In this document: in pieces, positions 26,075-35,580 of the stretch
How positions within the stretch are numbered: the stretch's first letter is position 1
Layout of the letters: every line of letters begins with the position of its first letter
Assembly: GCF_003056355.1 (NCBI RefSeq)
Contig: NZ_PYVW01000022.1
Coordinates: forward strand, 1 to 45,043
Origin: Devosia naphthalenivorans
GTDB lineage: Bacteria > Pseudomonadota > Alphaproteobacteria > Rhizobiales > Devosiaceae
Direction of reading: 5' to 3'
Length of the DNA: 45,043 nucleotides
Position numbers and translations under genes: made by a program
Notes under the pieces: model-generated
What the model saw: the letters and a program-made list of their open reading frames with translations, nothing else
What the model was told of the DNA's origin: nothing
Database searches by the model: none

Positions 26075-26371
26075 TTAGAGAGCGACCTGCTGCAGGGAGC
26101 CGGGTGCAAAGAACTGCATGACCTGGCGGCCATCTTCCTGGACGACGAAGGCGCGAACGAGGCCGCCCCACTGTTCTACGGAAGTGGCGTTGACGCCCTG
26201 ATCGCGGAGGCGGGACAGGATGTTCTGCGCAGCGGTGTCATAGGAGCTGCTGTTGTCTTCCTCGTTGAAGTCGCTCAGGCCGATGCCGCCATCGGATTCT
26301 GCGAATGCAGGGGCAGCGGCGCCGACCAGCGTGGCGGCAGTGACAAGGGCGATTACAGTGTTCTTGATCAT
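26075..26371 (-). CDS. Small exported protein, PepSY-like
   Basis: A 98-residue protein with a clear signal peptide (MIKNTVIALVTAATLVGAAA, cleavage after AFA at about residue 23). The mature part has NILSRLRDQGVNATSVEQWG, then a strand-rich end (VRAFVVQEDGRQVMQFF), which looks like a single PepSY-like half domain. It is expected in the periplasm; the role is unknown. AAGGA eight bases before the ATG at 26371 fixes the start. It is convergent with hxlR. Confidence 0.8.
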   Translation of the reverse strand: MIKNTVIALVTAATLVGAAAPAFAESDGGIGLSDFNEEDNSSSYDTAAQNILSRLRDQGVNATSVEQWGGLVRAFVVQEDGRQVMQFFAPGSLQQVAL

Positions 26372-26942
26372 TGGAGTGTTCCTTTCGTTGTGAACACCAT
26401 GGAAGTGGCCCTGCCCGCTTCGTCCCTCAAGATGCGATTTCGGTGCCCCAGGGGCTTGAACTTGCGTCGGGGATGACGAGGGTTTTAATAAGGAAATCAA
26501 GAGGTTTTGGCGTAACCCGGTTTCCTGAGAGACACCGTGTTTCAGTTTGGTGACGGTCTGGTGGCGCAGGGGTTTGGTGGGGTCCGCTGGGTGAAAGAGG
26601 TGGTGGGCGGTGTCATAAAACGGTCACGGAATTGAGCCGGTTGGTGCGCTGGCAGAGGGTAAAAAGCCGGTCCCGCGCCACCATAAAAATTTTTGTCGGA
26701 GGCAATTATTTTTTGGATCGGCACTGATTTGGCCGAGTACGAAGCCTCTTGGGGAGGGTCTGCCGCAGAACTTCCACAGCCACCGGGCTGCCCTCGGGCT
26801 TGCCAACCTCAACGCGGCACAAGGGGGGGAGAGGCCCTCGGATCAGGTCCGAGGGAAACGCAGTGGGGAGGAGAGGCAATGCCCGTCAGCCTGGCCAGGC
26901 AATGCGAGCCTTGGTGGCTCCTGGCCCTTCCTACCGCCGCAC
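26372..26942. other. Long gene-free stretch upstream of rimP
   Basis: I see no supportable gene in these 571 bases. The middle (26580-26730) is unusually rich in G on one strand and in A/T runs (ATAAAAATTTTTGTC, ATTATTTTTTGG), and may hold promoters I cannot define. A degenerate family C repeat follows (26811-26855). A plus-strand frame across 26693-26989 is open but reads through that repeat. Confidence 0.6.
26811..26855. repeat. Family C repeat, second copy
   Basis: CGCGGCACAAG followed by GGAGAGGCCCTCGGATCAGG and its palindromic end CCGAGGG matches 14110-14151 closely, differing by a few bases. Core hairpin: CCCTCGGA/TCCGAGGG (26835-26855). Confidence 0.85.
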
Positions 26943-26971
26943 TTGCGGCTTGGGCCGTTCGGCGCTATATA
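26943..26971 (+). promoter_or_regulatory. Candidate promoter of rimP-nusA-ylxR-infB
   Basis: TTGCGG (26943-26948) and TATATA (26966-26971) are spaced by 17 bases, a good match to a vegetative promoter. Transcription would begin near 26978, placing the hairpin at 26999-27029 in the leader. Confidence 0.5.
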
Positions 26972-26998
26972 GTCTTTCAACATCTCTAGCATCTTGCA

Positions 26999-27029
26999 GA
27001 GTGGGAGCCTTCCGGCCCCGCTCTTTTTT
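26999..27029 (+). terminator. Leader attenuator before rimP
   Basis: GAGTGGG (26999-27005) pairs with CCCGCTC (27017-27023; one T-G pair), followed at once by TTTTTT (27024-27029). It sits only 17 bases before the rimP ATG and a short way after the candidate promoter, so it can only act as an attenuator of the nusA operon. nusA operons are known to be under such feedback in E. coli; the same here is inferred. Confidence 0.7.
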
Positions 27030-27046
27030 ATTACCTGAAGGGACCG

Positions 27047-27736
27047 ATGAGCTTCGATCTCACCGAACAGCGCTTCATCAAGGAAACGGGCCTCGAGGCC
27101 CGCGTTGCCCGCATTGTCGAGCCGGTGGCCAATGGCCTGGGCTTCTCGCTGGTGCGCGTAAAGATCAGCCAGGAAAATGGCTGCACGCTGCAGATCATGG
27201 CCGAGGACCAGAACGGCCGCTTCACCATCGTCAATTGCGAGACGCTGAGCAAGGATCTCTCGCCCGTGCTCGACGTGGAAGACCCGATCGACCGCGAATA
27301 TCATCTTGAAGTCTCCTCCCCGGGCATTGATCGTCCGTTGGTGCGCCGCCGCGATTTCGCGGCCCACGTGGGCCACGAGGTCAAGATCGAGCTCGGCGAC
27401 ATGATCAATGGCCGCAAGCGCTTCCGTGGCTTCATCAAGGCCGTGGAAGACGATGCCGTGATCATCACCCTGCCCGATGCCCCCGCCGGCGCCGATCCGG
27501 ACCATCGCCTGCTGTTCGCCAATCTGGCGGAAGCCAAGCTCGTGATGACCGACGCCCTGATGGAAAAGGCGCGCCTCGACCAGGAAGCCCATCCCATCGA
27601 CGACGATGAGACCGAAACGGTCGCATACGCCGACGCTGATAACGACGACGAAGACGATACTTCCCAGCCTGACGACCCGGAGGCCGGTACGGCCGAGGAC
27701 GCGGCGGAGAAAAATACCCCGAAGGAGTCCAACTGA
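27047..27736 (+). CDS. rimP: Ribosome maturation factor RimP
   Basis: RimP binds the free 30S subunit and is needed for its maturation. The N-terminal domain (VEPVANGLGFSLVRVKI) and the pattern EYHLEVSSPGIDRPLVRRRDF are diagnostic. At 229 residues it is longer than the usual 150-180 because of an acidic, disordered C-terminal tail (about 190-229, rich in Asp/Glu). GAAGGGA precedes the ATG. Its stop overlaps the nusA start by one base (TGATG). Confidence 0.96.
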   Translation: MSFDLTEQRFIKETGLEARVARIVEPVANGLGFSLVRVKISQENGCTLQIMAEDQNGRFTIVNCETLSKDLSPVLDVEDPIDREYHLEVSSPGIDRPLVRRRDFAAHVGHEVKIELGDMINGRKRFRGFIKAVEDDAVIITLPDAPAGADPDHRLLFANLAEAKLVMTDALMEKARLDQEAHPIDDDETETVAYADADNDDEDDTSQPDDPEAGTAEDAAEKNTPKESN

Positions 27737-29337
27737 TGGCCGTTAGTGCGAACCGCCTCGAGCTGTTGCAGATCGCAGATGCCGTTGCCCGCGAAAAGTC
27801 GATCGACCGCATGGTCGTGATCGAGGCGATGCAGGATGCCATGGAAAAGGCAGCCAAGGGCCGCTATGGCGCCGAAACGGAAATCAAGGTCGAGATCAAC
27901 CCGCGCTCGGGCGAAACCCGCATGTGGCGCCTGCTCGAGATCGTCGAGGACGTCGAGGAGACCAGCCGCCAGGTCGATCTGAAGACCGCGCAGGTCAAAT
28001 CGCCCGAAGCCAAGATCGGCGACTTCCTGACCGAGCCGCTGCCGCCGATGGAATTCGGCCGTATCGCCGCCCAGTCCGCCAAGCAGGTTATCGTGCAGAA
28101 GGTGCGCGATGCCGAGCGCGAGCGCATGTATGACGAATATTTCAACCGCATCGGCGAGATCGTCAACGGCTCCGTCAAGCGCGTCGAATATGGCAATGTC
28201 ATCGTCGACCTGGGCCGTGGCGAAGCCATTATCCGCCGTGACGAGCTGATCCCGCGCGAAATGTTCCGCTATGGCGACCGTGTGCGCGCCTATGTCTATG
28301 ACGTGCGCCGCGAGCAGCGTGGCCCACAGATTTTCCTGTCGCGCACCCATCCGCAGTTCATGGCCAAGCTGTTCATGCAGGAAGTGCCCGAGATCTATGA
28401 TGGCGTCATCGCCATCCGCTCGATTGCCCGCGATCCGGGCTCGCGCGCCAAGATCGCCGTGACCTCCTCGGATAGCTCCATCGACCCCGTGGGCGCCTGC
28501 GTTGGTATGCGTGGTTCGCGCGTGCAGGCGGTGGTTGCCGAACTGCAGGGCGAAAAGATCGACATCATTCCATGGACCGATTCCATTGCGGACCTCGTCG
28601 TGAGCGCGCTGCAGCCGGCCGATGTGGCCAAGGTGGTGCTGGACGAGCAAGCAGAGCGCATCGAGGTCGTGGTTCCCGACGAGCAGCTGTCGCTGGCCAT
28701 CGGCCGCCGCGGCCAGAATGTGCGGCTGGCTTCGCAGCTGATCGGCTGGGATATCGACATCCTGACCGAGCAGGAAGAAAGCGAACGGCGCCAGAAAGAA
28801 TTCACCGAACGGTCCGGTCTGTTCATGCAGGCCCTTGACGTTGACGAGATGGTTGCCCAACTATTGGCTTCCGAAGGGTTTTCCTCCGTCGAGGAACTGG
28901 CCTATATCGACGCCAACGAAATTGCGTCGATTGAAGGCTTCGACGAGGAAACCGCCGGGGAAATCCAGAATCGTGCCGCCGAATATCTGGCGGCCATCGA
29001 TCAGGCCCATGACGAAGAGCGCAAGAAGCTCGGCGTCGAAGATGAGCTTTACGAGATCCCCGGGCTGACCGCCGCCATGCTGGAGGCGCTCGGCAAGGAA
29101 GACATCAAGACCGTGGAAGACTTTGCGGGCTGCGCCGCCGACGATCTGATCGGCTGGAGCGAACGCAAGGACGGCGAAACGAAGCGCTTTGAAGGCACTT
29201 TCAAGGACTTCCCGGTATCGCGCGAGGAAGCTGAAGACATGATCATGCAGGCCCGCATCAAAGCCGGCTGGATCGACGCGGAAGACCTGCCCGCGGCCGA
29301 CGAAGTCGAAGCCGGCGCTGACGAGGCAACGGCTTAG
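27736..29337 (+). CDS. nusA: Transcription termination/antitermination factor NusA
   Basis: NusA binds RNA polymerase and nascent RNA, promoting pausing, termination or antitermination. Order of domains: N-terminal RNAP-binding domain (1-125), S1 (about 135-200; [14 protein letters not shown]), two KH domains (about 230-345; [14 protein letters not shown] and [19 protein letters not shown]), then two C-terminal helix-hairpin-helix acidic repeats (about 360-510). The length of 533 residues is normal for proteobacteria with the C-terminal repeats. Confidence 0.98.
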   Translation: MAVSANRLELLQIADAVAREKSIDRMVVIEAMQDAMEKAAKGRYGAETEIKVEINPRSGETRMWRLLEIVEDVEETSRQVDLKTAQVKSPEAKIGDFLTEPLPPMEFGRIAAQSAKQVIVQKVRDAERERMYDEYFNRIGEIVNGSVKRVEYGNVIVDLGRGEAIIRRDELIPREMFRYGDRVRAYVYDVRREQRGPQIFLSRTHPQFMAKLFMQEVPEIYDGVIAIRSIARDPGSRAKIAVTSSDSSIDPVGACVGMRGSRVQAVVAELQGEKIDIIPWTDSIADLVVSALQPADVAKVVLDEQAERIEVVVPDEQLSLAIGRRGQNVRLASQLIGWDIDILTEQEESERRQKEFTERSGLFMQALDVDEMVAQLLASEGFSSVEELAYIDANEIASIEGFDEETAGEIQNRAAEYLAAIDQAHDEERKKLGVEDELYEIPGLTAAMLEALGKEDIKTVEDFAGCAADDLIGWSERKDGETKRFEGTFKDFPVSREEAEDMIMQARIKAGWIDAEDLPAADEVEAGADEATA

Positions 29338-29361
29338 GCCGTTTCCAAGCGAGGGACCCAG

Positions 29362-30063
29362 ATGGCCCGGCGCGAAGAAACGACGCGGATGTGCGCACTG
29401 ACACGGGCTGAAAAGCCCGTGGCAGAGCTGATCCGTTTCGTACTCGGGCCGGACGATGTGCTGGTGCCCGATACGGATGCCAAGGCGGAAGGCCGTGGCG
29501 TCTGGCTCAGCCTCAACCGCGAACTGGTGGCCGAAGCGGTCAAAAAGAAAGTCTTCGCGCGCAGCCTCAAGACCGAGGTGAAGCTGCCGGACGATCTGCC
29601 GGCCCTGACGCAATTGCGGCTCGAGCAGCGCTATCTCAATGCCCTGGGCATGGCGCGCAAGGCGGGACAACTGACCTTTGGCGCTACCAAGGTGCGCAGC
29701 CTGATCGATACGGGCGGTTTGATTGCCCTGATCACGGCAACCGACGCCGCCGAAGACGGGCGCAGCAAGATGGTGGGGCCGCTCAAGGCGCTGCATTACG
29801 CTGCTGCCGAAGAAGGAATCGAAGGGTTCGACGTGCCCCATTTCGAATTGCTCTCTTCTGAGCAAATGGGTTTGGCACTTGGCCTTGAAAATGTGATACA
29901 TGCTGCCCTAACGAATGGGGCAGCAGCCCAATCGGCAGTGGAAAAGGCCCGCAGACTGGCCCTTTACCTTGCCAAACCAACGGAAATGGACACCGGCCGC
30001 CCAGCGGTTGACGGTGACCTTTTGCCCGAGGAACAGGACGAAAGACGCGAGATACATGGCTGA
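29362..30063 (+). CDS. YlxR-type RNA-binding protein fused to an L7Ae-like domain
   Basis: A 233-residue protein. Residues 1-85 match YlxR/DUF448 ([27 protein letters not shown]). Residues about 95-190 look like an L7Ae/L30e/S12e-type RNA-binding domain ([20 protein letters not shown]). It lies between nusA and infB, the conserved place of ylxR. The function is probably in RNA or ribosome metabolism. The 3' end overlaps the infB start by eight bases. Confidence 0.93.
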   Translation: MARREETTRMCALTRAEKPVAELIRFVLGPDDVLVPDTDAKAEGRGVWLSLNRELVAEAVKKKVFARSLKTEVKLPDDLPALTQLRLEQRYLNALGMARKAGQLTFGATKVRSLIDTGGLIALITATDAAEDGRSKMVGPLKALHYAAAEEGIEGFDVPHFELLSSEQMGLALGLENVIHAALTNGAAAQSAVEKARRLALYLAKPTEMDTGRPAVDGDLLPEEQDERREIHG

Positions 30064-32905
30064 TAACGACGACAAGCGCACCGAAGACACTGGCGCGAAG
30101 AAGACGCTGACATTGAAGGGCGGCCCAGGCCTGGGCAACCGTCCGGGCATGTCGCGCGGCCCTTCCCGCTCGACGGTGGTTGTCGAGAAGCGCACCCGGC
30201 TGGTTCCCAAGCCCAACGCACCGGCGAACGCTCCGCAGCGCCCGCAATCGGGCGCACCATCGGGTGGACGCCCCGCCAATGGCCGGCCGGCCGCAGCCCG
30301 TCCGGGGCAGGCGCCACGCGCGCCGCTCGGTCTGTCCGCAGCGGAAGCCGAGGCCCGCCGCCAGGCGCTGGCCATGGCTGGCGCACGTGCAGCCGAGGAA
30401 AGCGAGCGCTTCGCTGCCGAGGAAGCGCGCCGCATCGAGGAAGATGCGCGCCGCCGCCAGATCCGCGAAGAAGCCGAACGTGCCGAGCGCGAAGCGGCTC
30501 AAGCTGCGTCCGCGCCGGCCGAGCAGGCAGAACCTGCACCCACGGCCGCAGCCGAACCGGCACCCGATGCAGCGGCTCCCGCAGCGCAAGCTCCCGCCGA
30601 GCCGGTTACTCCGGCTTCCCAGCGCAACGCCGGTCCATCCAGCGTGCGTGTCGTTGCAGGCCGTCCAGGTCAGCCACCGCGTCCGCCACGGGTGGAACGC
30701 CCAAGCAATGCCCGTCCGGAAAGCGAACGTGGCGCCAACGCCTATATCAAGCCAGGTGCCGCAGGCGCCCGGCCAGGCGCACCCGGCGCACGTCCTTCCG
30801 GCACGGCAACCCGTCCGGCTGGCGAACGCCGCCCGGCCGGCACCGGCATGGCGCCGATCGGCAATGTGCCACCCGCCGGTCCCAACGAGGCCGATGGCCG
30901 CAAGATCCGCACCGGCTCGCCGGCTGCGCGTCCGACGACCGAAGCCGAACTCGAGAACGCCCGCCGCGCTTCGCGCGCTGCCCCGGAACGTCCGACCCGC
31001 CGCACTGGCGCGGACACCAATGCGCGTGGTCGCCTGACCGTTTCCAGCGCCACCACCGAGAACGATCGTGACAAGGGGCCATCGCTGGCCGCCATGCGCC
31101 GCCGTCGCGACAAGAAGATGGGCCGCAACCAGCAGGAAGCGCCAAAACTCAGCCGCGAAGTGATTATTCCGGAAGCCATCACGGTTGCCGAACTGGCAAA
31201 CCGCATGGCCGAACGCTCCGTCACCGTCATAAAGATGCTGATGGCGCAGGGCACCATGGCCACGATCAACGACGTGCTCGACGCCGACACGGCCGAGCTG
31301 ATCGCGACCGAGCTGGGCCATACGGTCAAGCGCGTTTCGGAAGCGGACGTGGAAGAAGGCCTGTTCGATCTCGCATCGGACGACAAGGCCGAGGATCTGA
31401 CCGATCGTGCGCCTGTCGTGACCATCATGGGTCACGTCGACCACGGCAAGACCAGCCTGCTCGACGCGATCCGCGAAGCCAATGTCGTGTCTGGTGAAGC
31501 CGGTGGCATCACCCAGCACATCGGCGCCTACCAGGTCGAAAAGAACGGCAGCAAGATCACCTTCCTCGACACCCCGGGCCACGAGGCGTTCACCGCCATG
31601 CGTGCCCGTGGCGCCCAGGCGACCGATATTGCCGTGCTCGTGGTGGCAGCCGATGACGGTGTGATGCCGCAGACGATCGAATCCATCAAGCATGCCAAGG
31701 CAGCGGGTGTTCCGATCATCGTGGCCATCAACAAGATGGACAAGCCCGAAGCCAACCCTACCCGCGTCCGCACCGAGCTGCTCCAGCACGAAGTGTTCGT
31801 GGAATCCATGGGCGGCGACGTGCTGGACGTGGAAGTGTCGGCCAAGACCCAGGCGGGTCTGGACAAGCTGCTCGAAACCATCCTGCTGCAGGCCGAAGTG
31901 CTGGAACTCAAGGTGGCCCGCGATGGGCGTGCCGAAGGCCTGGTCATCGAAGCAAAGCTCGATCGCGGCCGCGGTGCGGTGGCGACGGTACTGGTGCAGC
32001 GCGGCACGCTCGCCATCGGCGATATTCTCGTCGCCGGCACCGAGTTTGCTCGTGTCCGCGCCCTGATCAACGACAAGGGCGAGCAGGTCAAAAGCGCTGG
32101 CCCATCCATTCCGGTGGAAGTGCTGGGCTTTACCGGCGTGCCGAGCGCGGGCGACCGCTTCTCGGTGGTCGAGACCGAAGCGCGTGCCCGTGAAGTCACC
32201 GAATACCGTCAGCGCGCTATCCGTGAAAAGACGGCAGGCGGCGGCGCCACGAGCCTCGAGCAGATGATGAACCAGCTCAAGGTTGCCGGCATCGCCAAGT
32301 TCCCGCTGATCATCAAGGGCGACGTGCAGGGTTCGGTGGAAGCGATCGTCGCTTCGCTCAACAAGCTCTCGACCGACGAAGTGTCGGCGCAGATCCTGAT
32401 GAGCGCCGTGGGCGGCATCACCGAAAGCGACGTGACCCTGGCTTCGGCTTCGAACGCCATCGTCATCGGCTTCAACGTGCGTGCCAACAAGCAGGCGACG
32501 GACCTTGCCACCCGCGACGGCATCGAAATCCGCTACTACAACATCATCTACGATCTCGTGGATGACGTGAAGAACGCCATGAGCGGCCTGCTCAAGCCCG
32601 AACGCCGCGAAACCTTCATCGGTAACGCGGAAATCCTCGAAGTCTTCACGATCACCAAGGTCGGCAAGGTCGCCGGCTGCCGGATCACCGAAGGCATGGT
32701 GGAGCGCGGCTCGGGCGTGCGTCTTATCCGCGACAACGTCGTTATCCACGAAGGCAAGCTCAAGACGCTCAAGCGCTTCAAGGACGAGGTCAAGGAAGTT
32801 CAAACGGGTCAAGAGTGCGGCATGGCCTTTGAAAACTATGAAGACATGCGCGCTGGCGACGTTATCGAATGCTTCCGCGTCGAAACCGTACAGCGCACGC
32901 TGTAA
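30056..32905 (+). CDS. infB: Translation initiation factor IF-2
   Basis: IF-2 is the GTPase that brings initiator tRNA to the 30S subunit and promotes subunit joining. The first about 340 residues are a low-complexity Pro/Ala/Arg-rich region with an alanine/glutamate coiled segment ([14 protein letters not shown]). The IF2_N domain and G domain follow: [15 protein letters not shown] near residue 460, DTPGHEAF and [10 protein letters not shown]. The C-terminal domains end in [12 protein letters not shown]. The length of 949 residues is typical for alphaproteobacteria. The ATG at 30056 ([13 protein letters not shown]) is preferred over earlier in-frame starts. Confidence 0.97.
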   Translation: MADNDDKRTEDTGAKKTLTLKGGPGLGNRPGMSRGPSRSTVVVEKRTRLVPKPNAPANAPQRPQSGAPSGGRPANGRPAAARPGQAPRAPLGLSAAEAEARRQALAMAGARAAEESERFAAEEARRIEEDARRRQIREEAERAEREAAQAASAPAEQAEPAPTAAAEPAPDAAAPAAQAPAEPVTPASQRNAGPSSVRVVAGRPGQPPRPPRVERPSNARPESERGANAYIKPGAAGARPGAPGARPSGTATRPAGERRPAGTGMAPIGNVPPAGPNEADGRKIRTGSPAARPTTEAELENARRASRAAPERPTRRTGADTNARGRLTVSSATTENDRDKGPSLAAMRRRRDKKMGRNQQEAPKLSREVIIPEAITVAELANRMAERSVTVIKMLMAQGTMATINDVLDADTAELIATELGHTVKRVSEADVEEGLFDLASDDKAEDLTDRAPVVTIMGHVDHGKTSLLDAIREANVVSGEAGGITQHIGAYQVEKNGSKITFLDTPGHEAFTAMRARGAQATDIAVLVVAADDGVMPQTIESIKHAKAAGVPIIVAINKMDKPEANPTRVRTELLQHEVFVESMGGDVLDVEVSAKTQAGLDKLLETILLQAEVLELKVARDGRAEGLVIEAKLDRGRGAVATVLVQRGTLAIGDILVAGTEFARVRALINDKGEQVKSAGPSIPVEVLGFTGVPSAGDRFSVVETEARAREVTEYRQRAIREKTAGGGATSLEQMMNQLKVAGIAKFPLIIKGDVQGSVEAIVASLNKLSTDEVSAQILMSAVGGITESDVTLASASNAIVIGFNVRANKQATDLATRDGIEIRYYNIIYDLVDDVKNAMSGLLKPERRETFIGNAEILEVFTITKVGKVAGCRITEGMVERGSGVRLIRDNVVIHEGKLKTLKRFKDEVKEVQTGQECGMAFENYEDMRAGDVIECFRVETVQRTL

Positions 32906-32930
32906 CTGTTCCGATCATAGACGAGCGAAA

Positions 32931-32960
32931 GGGCGCGGGGATAAACCGCGCCCTTTTTTT
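32931..32960 (+). terminator. Strong intrinsic terminator after infB
   Basis: GGGCGCGG (32931-32938) and CCGCGCCC (32946-32953) form a perfect eight-base GC stem with a seven-base loop, followed by TTTTTTT (32954-32960). It ends the rimP operon. Confidence 0.95.
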
Positions 32961-32977
32961 GTGGCCAGAATGATGGC

Positions 32978-33628
32978 TTAGTTCAGCTGCACGATCACGC
33001 GGGTCTGGGTGTCGACCAGGGCCGGGCGGTCACCGACATAGACGTAGGAATAGCTGGAGTCTGGAACCTGGACCAGTTCCACGCTGTCGGGCACGACATA
33101 GCCAACGGTGACGTCGCCTTCCAGCTCAACCGGGTCTAGCGGGTTGGAGATCACGTAATCGGCCGAGGTCTGGGGCACCAGATAGCCGGGCGACTGCACG
33201 AAGGCGCGGCTTTCGAGGTCCACGATCCAGACGCGGTCATTGGCATAGATATAGCCAAAGGCCGGATCGCCCTCGATCGGGTAGATGGTGACGTCAGCGG
33301 GGACGACATAGCCAACATCGAGGCTGGTGTCCAAATAGATCGGCTCAACCGGCTGGGCCATGGCGTATTCGACGCTCGAGGCCTGAACGCCGGCACCTGC
33401 ACCGAGCGTCGCACCGGCAAAACCGCCGATCACGGCGCCAATAGGGCCGCCGACCACGGCGCCAACGGAGGCGCCCACGGCAGCGCCACTGGCGCCACCC
33501 ACCAACGCGCCTTCTTCAGCGTCGGCTTCGGAGGATTGCTCCACACCCACTACCTTGTCCTGCGCCATGGCAGGAGCAATGGCGGCGAACGACAGCGCGG
33601 CCACGGAGGCCATGAGGATCTTTTTCAT
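32978..33628 (-). CDS. DUF1236 exported protein with glycine-zipper segment
   Basis: A 216-residue exported protein. A signal peptide (MKKILMASVAALSFAAIA, cleavage after AMA) is followed by a Gly/Ala-rich zipper (about residues 40-82; GGPIGAVIGGFAGATLGAG) and two DUF1236-like repeats (about 100-150 and 165-215; VGYVVPADVTIYPI and VGYVVPDSVELVQV). It is expected in the periplasm or outer membrane; the function is unknown. The ATG at 33628 follows AAGGACA. A CGAGTG/CACTCG hairpin (33647-33663) lies in its leader. Confidence 0.88.
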   Translation of the reverse strand: MKKILMASVAALSFAAIAPAMAQDKVVGVEQSSEADAEEGALVGGASGAAVGASVGAVVGGPIGAVIGGFAGATLGAGAGVQASSVEYAMAQPVEPIYLDTSLDVGYVVPADVTIYPIEGDPAFGYIYANDRVWIVDLESRAFVQSPGYLVPQTSADYVISNPLDPVELEGDVTVGYVVPDSVELVQVPDSSYSYVYVGDRPALVDTQTRVIVQLN

Positions 33629-33752
33629 TGTACTTGTCCTTTTCGTCGAGTGGAAAACACTCGTTTTGCGGAGGCGCTCGGCGGGAGGGCCAAGCGCCTT
33701 GGATCCGCCCCGTGGCAAACAAACGGAGGACAAGCCCGTTTGTTCCGGCCCG

Positions 33753-34235
33753 CTAAAGCAGCCGCTCGATGGCGGGTGCGATGCTCTCGGGCTCATCGGT
33801 GGGGGCAAAGCGCTCCACCACCAGACCATCCCGGCCGACCAGGAATTTTGTGAAATTCCACTTGATGCCCTCGGTTCCCATAACACCGGGGGCCGAGCGC
33901 TTGAGCCAGGTGTAGAGTGGATGCTCGTCCGCGCCATTGACGTCGATCTTGCCGAACATGGGAAAGCTCACATCATAGGTGAGCGAGCAGAACTGCGCGA
34001 TTTCCTCAGCGCTGCCCGGCTCCTGCTCGGCAAACTGGTTGCAGGGAAAGCCCAGCACCACAAAGCCTTGCTCGCGGTAGCGGCGATAAAGCGCTTCCAA
34101 TCCGGCATATTGCGGGGTCAGCCCGCACTTGCTCGCGACATTGACCACCAGCACCACCTTGCCGGTGAATTCGGCCAATGGCTGGGGCGTGCCGTCGAGC
34201 AGGGGCAGGGTGAAATCGGCGAGCGTCGTGGTCAC
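33753..34235 (-). CDS. Glutathione peroxidase
   Basis: A 160-residue thioredoxin-fold peroxidase of the glutathione peroxidase family. The peroxidatic Cys37 is in NVASKCGLTPQY (Cys, not selenocysteine). FPCNQF (Cys65) and KWNFTKFLV supply the remaining catalytic tetrad residues (Gln, Trp, Asn). It reduces peroxides using glutathione or thioredoxin. The start is GTG at 34235 inside the stop of the 63-residue gene (GTGA), so the two are translated together. Confidence 0.95.
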   Translation of the reverse strand: MTTTLADFTLPLLDGTPQPLAEFTGKVVLVVNVASKCGLTPQYAGLEALYRRYREQGFVVLGFPCNQFAEQEPGSAEEIAQFCSLTYDVSFPMFGKIDVNGADEHPLYTWLKRSAPGVMGTEGIKWNFTKFLVGRDGLVVERFAPTDEPESIAPAIERLL

Positions 34236-34423
34236 GCCGGCTCCCGCAGATCGTTTTCGCTGACGATGCGCTGGTAGGATTCGACGCTGGACTGCACGCG
34301 ATACTGAACGGCATGGCCCTCATATGGCATCAGCGACACGATGGTGCATTGCCCGGCCCGGCGCGACGAGCTGCCGTGCATGGGCAGGAGGTCGAGCTGT
34401 TGGCCAACGGAATATTTGTGCAT
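34232..34423 (-). CDS. Small conserved protein coupled to glutathione peroxidase
   Basis: A 63-residue protein with a strand-rich pattern (MHKYSVGQQLDLLPMHG, CTIVSLMPYEGHAVQYRVQS) that resembles small conserved Hyphomicrobiales proteins of unknown function with an SH3-like beta barrel. It is the upstream gene of a two-gene unit with glutathione peroxidase, sharing the GTGA overlap. I cannot assign a function. Confidence 0.7.
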   Translation of the reverse strand: MHKYSVGQQLDLLPMHGSSSRRAGQCTIVSLMPYEGHAVQYRVQSSVESYQRIVSENDLREPA

Positions 34424-34916
34424 GGAATTTTTCTGCCTTTCGGGCGCAAACGGCTGCTCGCCGAAGGATACGCGGGGAGAGGCGTTGATCCCTTCTAGCA
34501 GAAATGGGCCAAACCGGCAAGAAAACCGGACGTGCCAAGGCGCCGGCCAGCCATGCGGCTGCCGGGCGGAAAAGCAGTGAGACGGACCCCGAGGCGCCTG
34601 GCGTCTCGTGTGAGATTAAACTAGTGAGACGCCAGGCGCCTCGGGGTATCCGGGATTTTCTGGCGCGCGCGACTCTGGCCGAAGGGCGTTCATAGCCCCA
34701 CGACACTTCCGCTTGCCCAGGCTGGGGCACGACCCCCAACCCCCCGGCTGTTGCTGCTGCCAGTGGCCGTGCACGCCGTCTCCGCGCAGCAATGGGATGC
34801 AGTGTACGGGCGGCGGCGAGGAGGGGGATAAGTTTTTGTGCGAGGGGGTGGTGCGCCCGGGCGCGCCTGTGGTGGCCTGGGGCAACGCCGGCATCGATGC
34901 CGGCACTTTTCACCGG
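34424..34916. other. Gene-free stretch with a perfect palindrome
   Basis: No gene is clear in these 493 bases. They hold the 21-base perfect inverted repeat at 34587-34646. Short frames cross the palindrome on both strands but lack ribosome binding sites. The stretch between the palindrome and 34916 is GC-rich with several short inverse pieces, for example GCCGGCATCGATGCCGGC near 34887-34904. Confidence 0.6.
34587..34646. repeat. Perfect 21-base inverted repeat
   Basis: The arms 34587-34607 and 34626-34646 are exact inverse copies (start CCCCGAGGCGCCTGGCGTCT) with an 18-base AT-rich spacer; one further A-T pair extends the stem. Arms contain the self-inverse AGGCGCCT. It occurs once in the window and has no following T-run on either strand. 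Confidence 0.92.
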
Positions 34917-35384
34917 TCACCGCCGCTTGAACTGCTCGATGCGTATCGCGAGCTTGCGGCGCAACTCGCGCGTGGCGGCCGTATTGCCGACCTTGGCCTC
35001 ATGCACCATCTGGCGCAGGCGCCGCACGGGAACCGGCGCACCGGCAACAGCCCACATGAAACATTTCCTGTCGTCGTGCCAAGCGGTATGGCGCAGCTCG
35101 TAGTCTTCCATTTCGGCCAACGCCTGACCGAGCTGGGTCAGCAACCCGCCATAATCCGGGGCCGCCACCGGCAGCTTGTCGCTGCCTTTGCCGAACACCC
35201 ACCCATCGGCCAACAAGGCCTCCGCCACGATCCGCGTCTGCTCGCTGATGGGCATTTCGGGCTTGCGCGCTGCAACAGCGGCAATCTGCTTGTGCAGCGC
35301 CGAAAGTTTTAGCCAAAGCGCTTCGTGGCGCTCGGCCAGGGGATGGGTGACGGGCGGGTGTTTTCGGATTTTGGATCGGGACAA
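34917..35384 (-). CDS. Conserved hypothetical protein
   Basis: A 155-residue basic, mainly helical protein (for example MSRSKIRKHPPVTHPLAERH and VRRLRQMVHEAKVGNTAATR). It has no signal peptide or membrane segment. I do not recognise a family. The GC content and codon use match the chromosome, so it is probably native and marks the left edge of the accessory block. It is preceded by AGGAGAG, which supports the ATG at 35384. Confidence 0.6.
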   Translation of the reverse strand: MSRSKIRKHPPVTHPLAERHEALWLKLSALHKQIAAVAARKPEMPISEQTRIVAEALLADGWVFGKGSDKLPVAAPDYGGLLTQLGQALAEMEDYELRHTAWHDDRKCFMWAVAGAPVPVRRLRQMVHEAKVGNTAATRELRRKLAIRIEQFKRR

Positions 35385-35580
35385 GGGTCTCTCCTGTCTT
35401 GGCGCAGTGGCCGGAATAGGAGAGGGTAAGGCGGCCTGGAGGGGCGGGGATTAGTTTAGACGCATTGGGCGCCTCGCCGTAGGGGAGGCTTAGGTCGGAC
35501 AGAGAAGGCGCTTATCTATGGCACTTGTTAAGCGTAGGAGGCAGACAAGCAATTTCGGGCATCTACTTTCCCCACCGAAC

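Noticed and set aside
26693..26989. Open plus-strand frame of about 98 codons upstream of rimP, with GGAGG near its start
   Set aside because: It runs through a family C repeat and the candidate rimP promoter, and has no recognisable protein pattern.
27301..28860. Open minus-strand frame of about 520 codons
   Set aside because: Antisense to nusA and rimP; no ribosome binding site or family pattern.
29783..32812. Open minus-strand frame of about 1000 codons
   Set aside because: It is antisense to infB and part of the ylxR gene, which are clearly real; the frame has a low-complexity, unnatural residue makeup.
33647..33667. CGAGTG/CACTCG hairpin followed by TTTT on the plus strand
   Set aside because: No plus-strand gene ends there; it lies in the leader of the minus-strand DUF1236 gene, where no T-run follows it.
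34504..34695. Short basic plus-strand frame (MGQTGKKTGRAKAPA...)
   Set aside because: No ribosome binding site, and the second half is translated palindrome.
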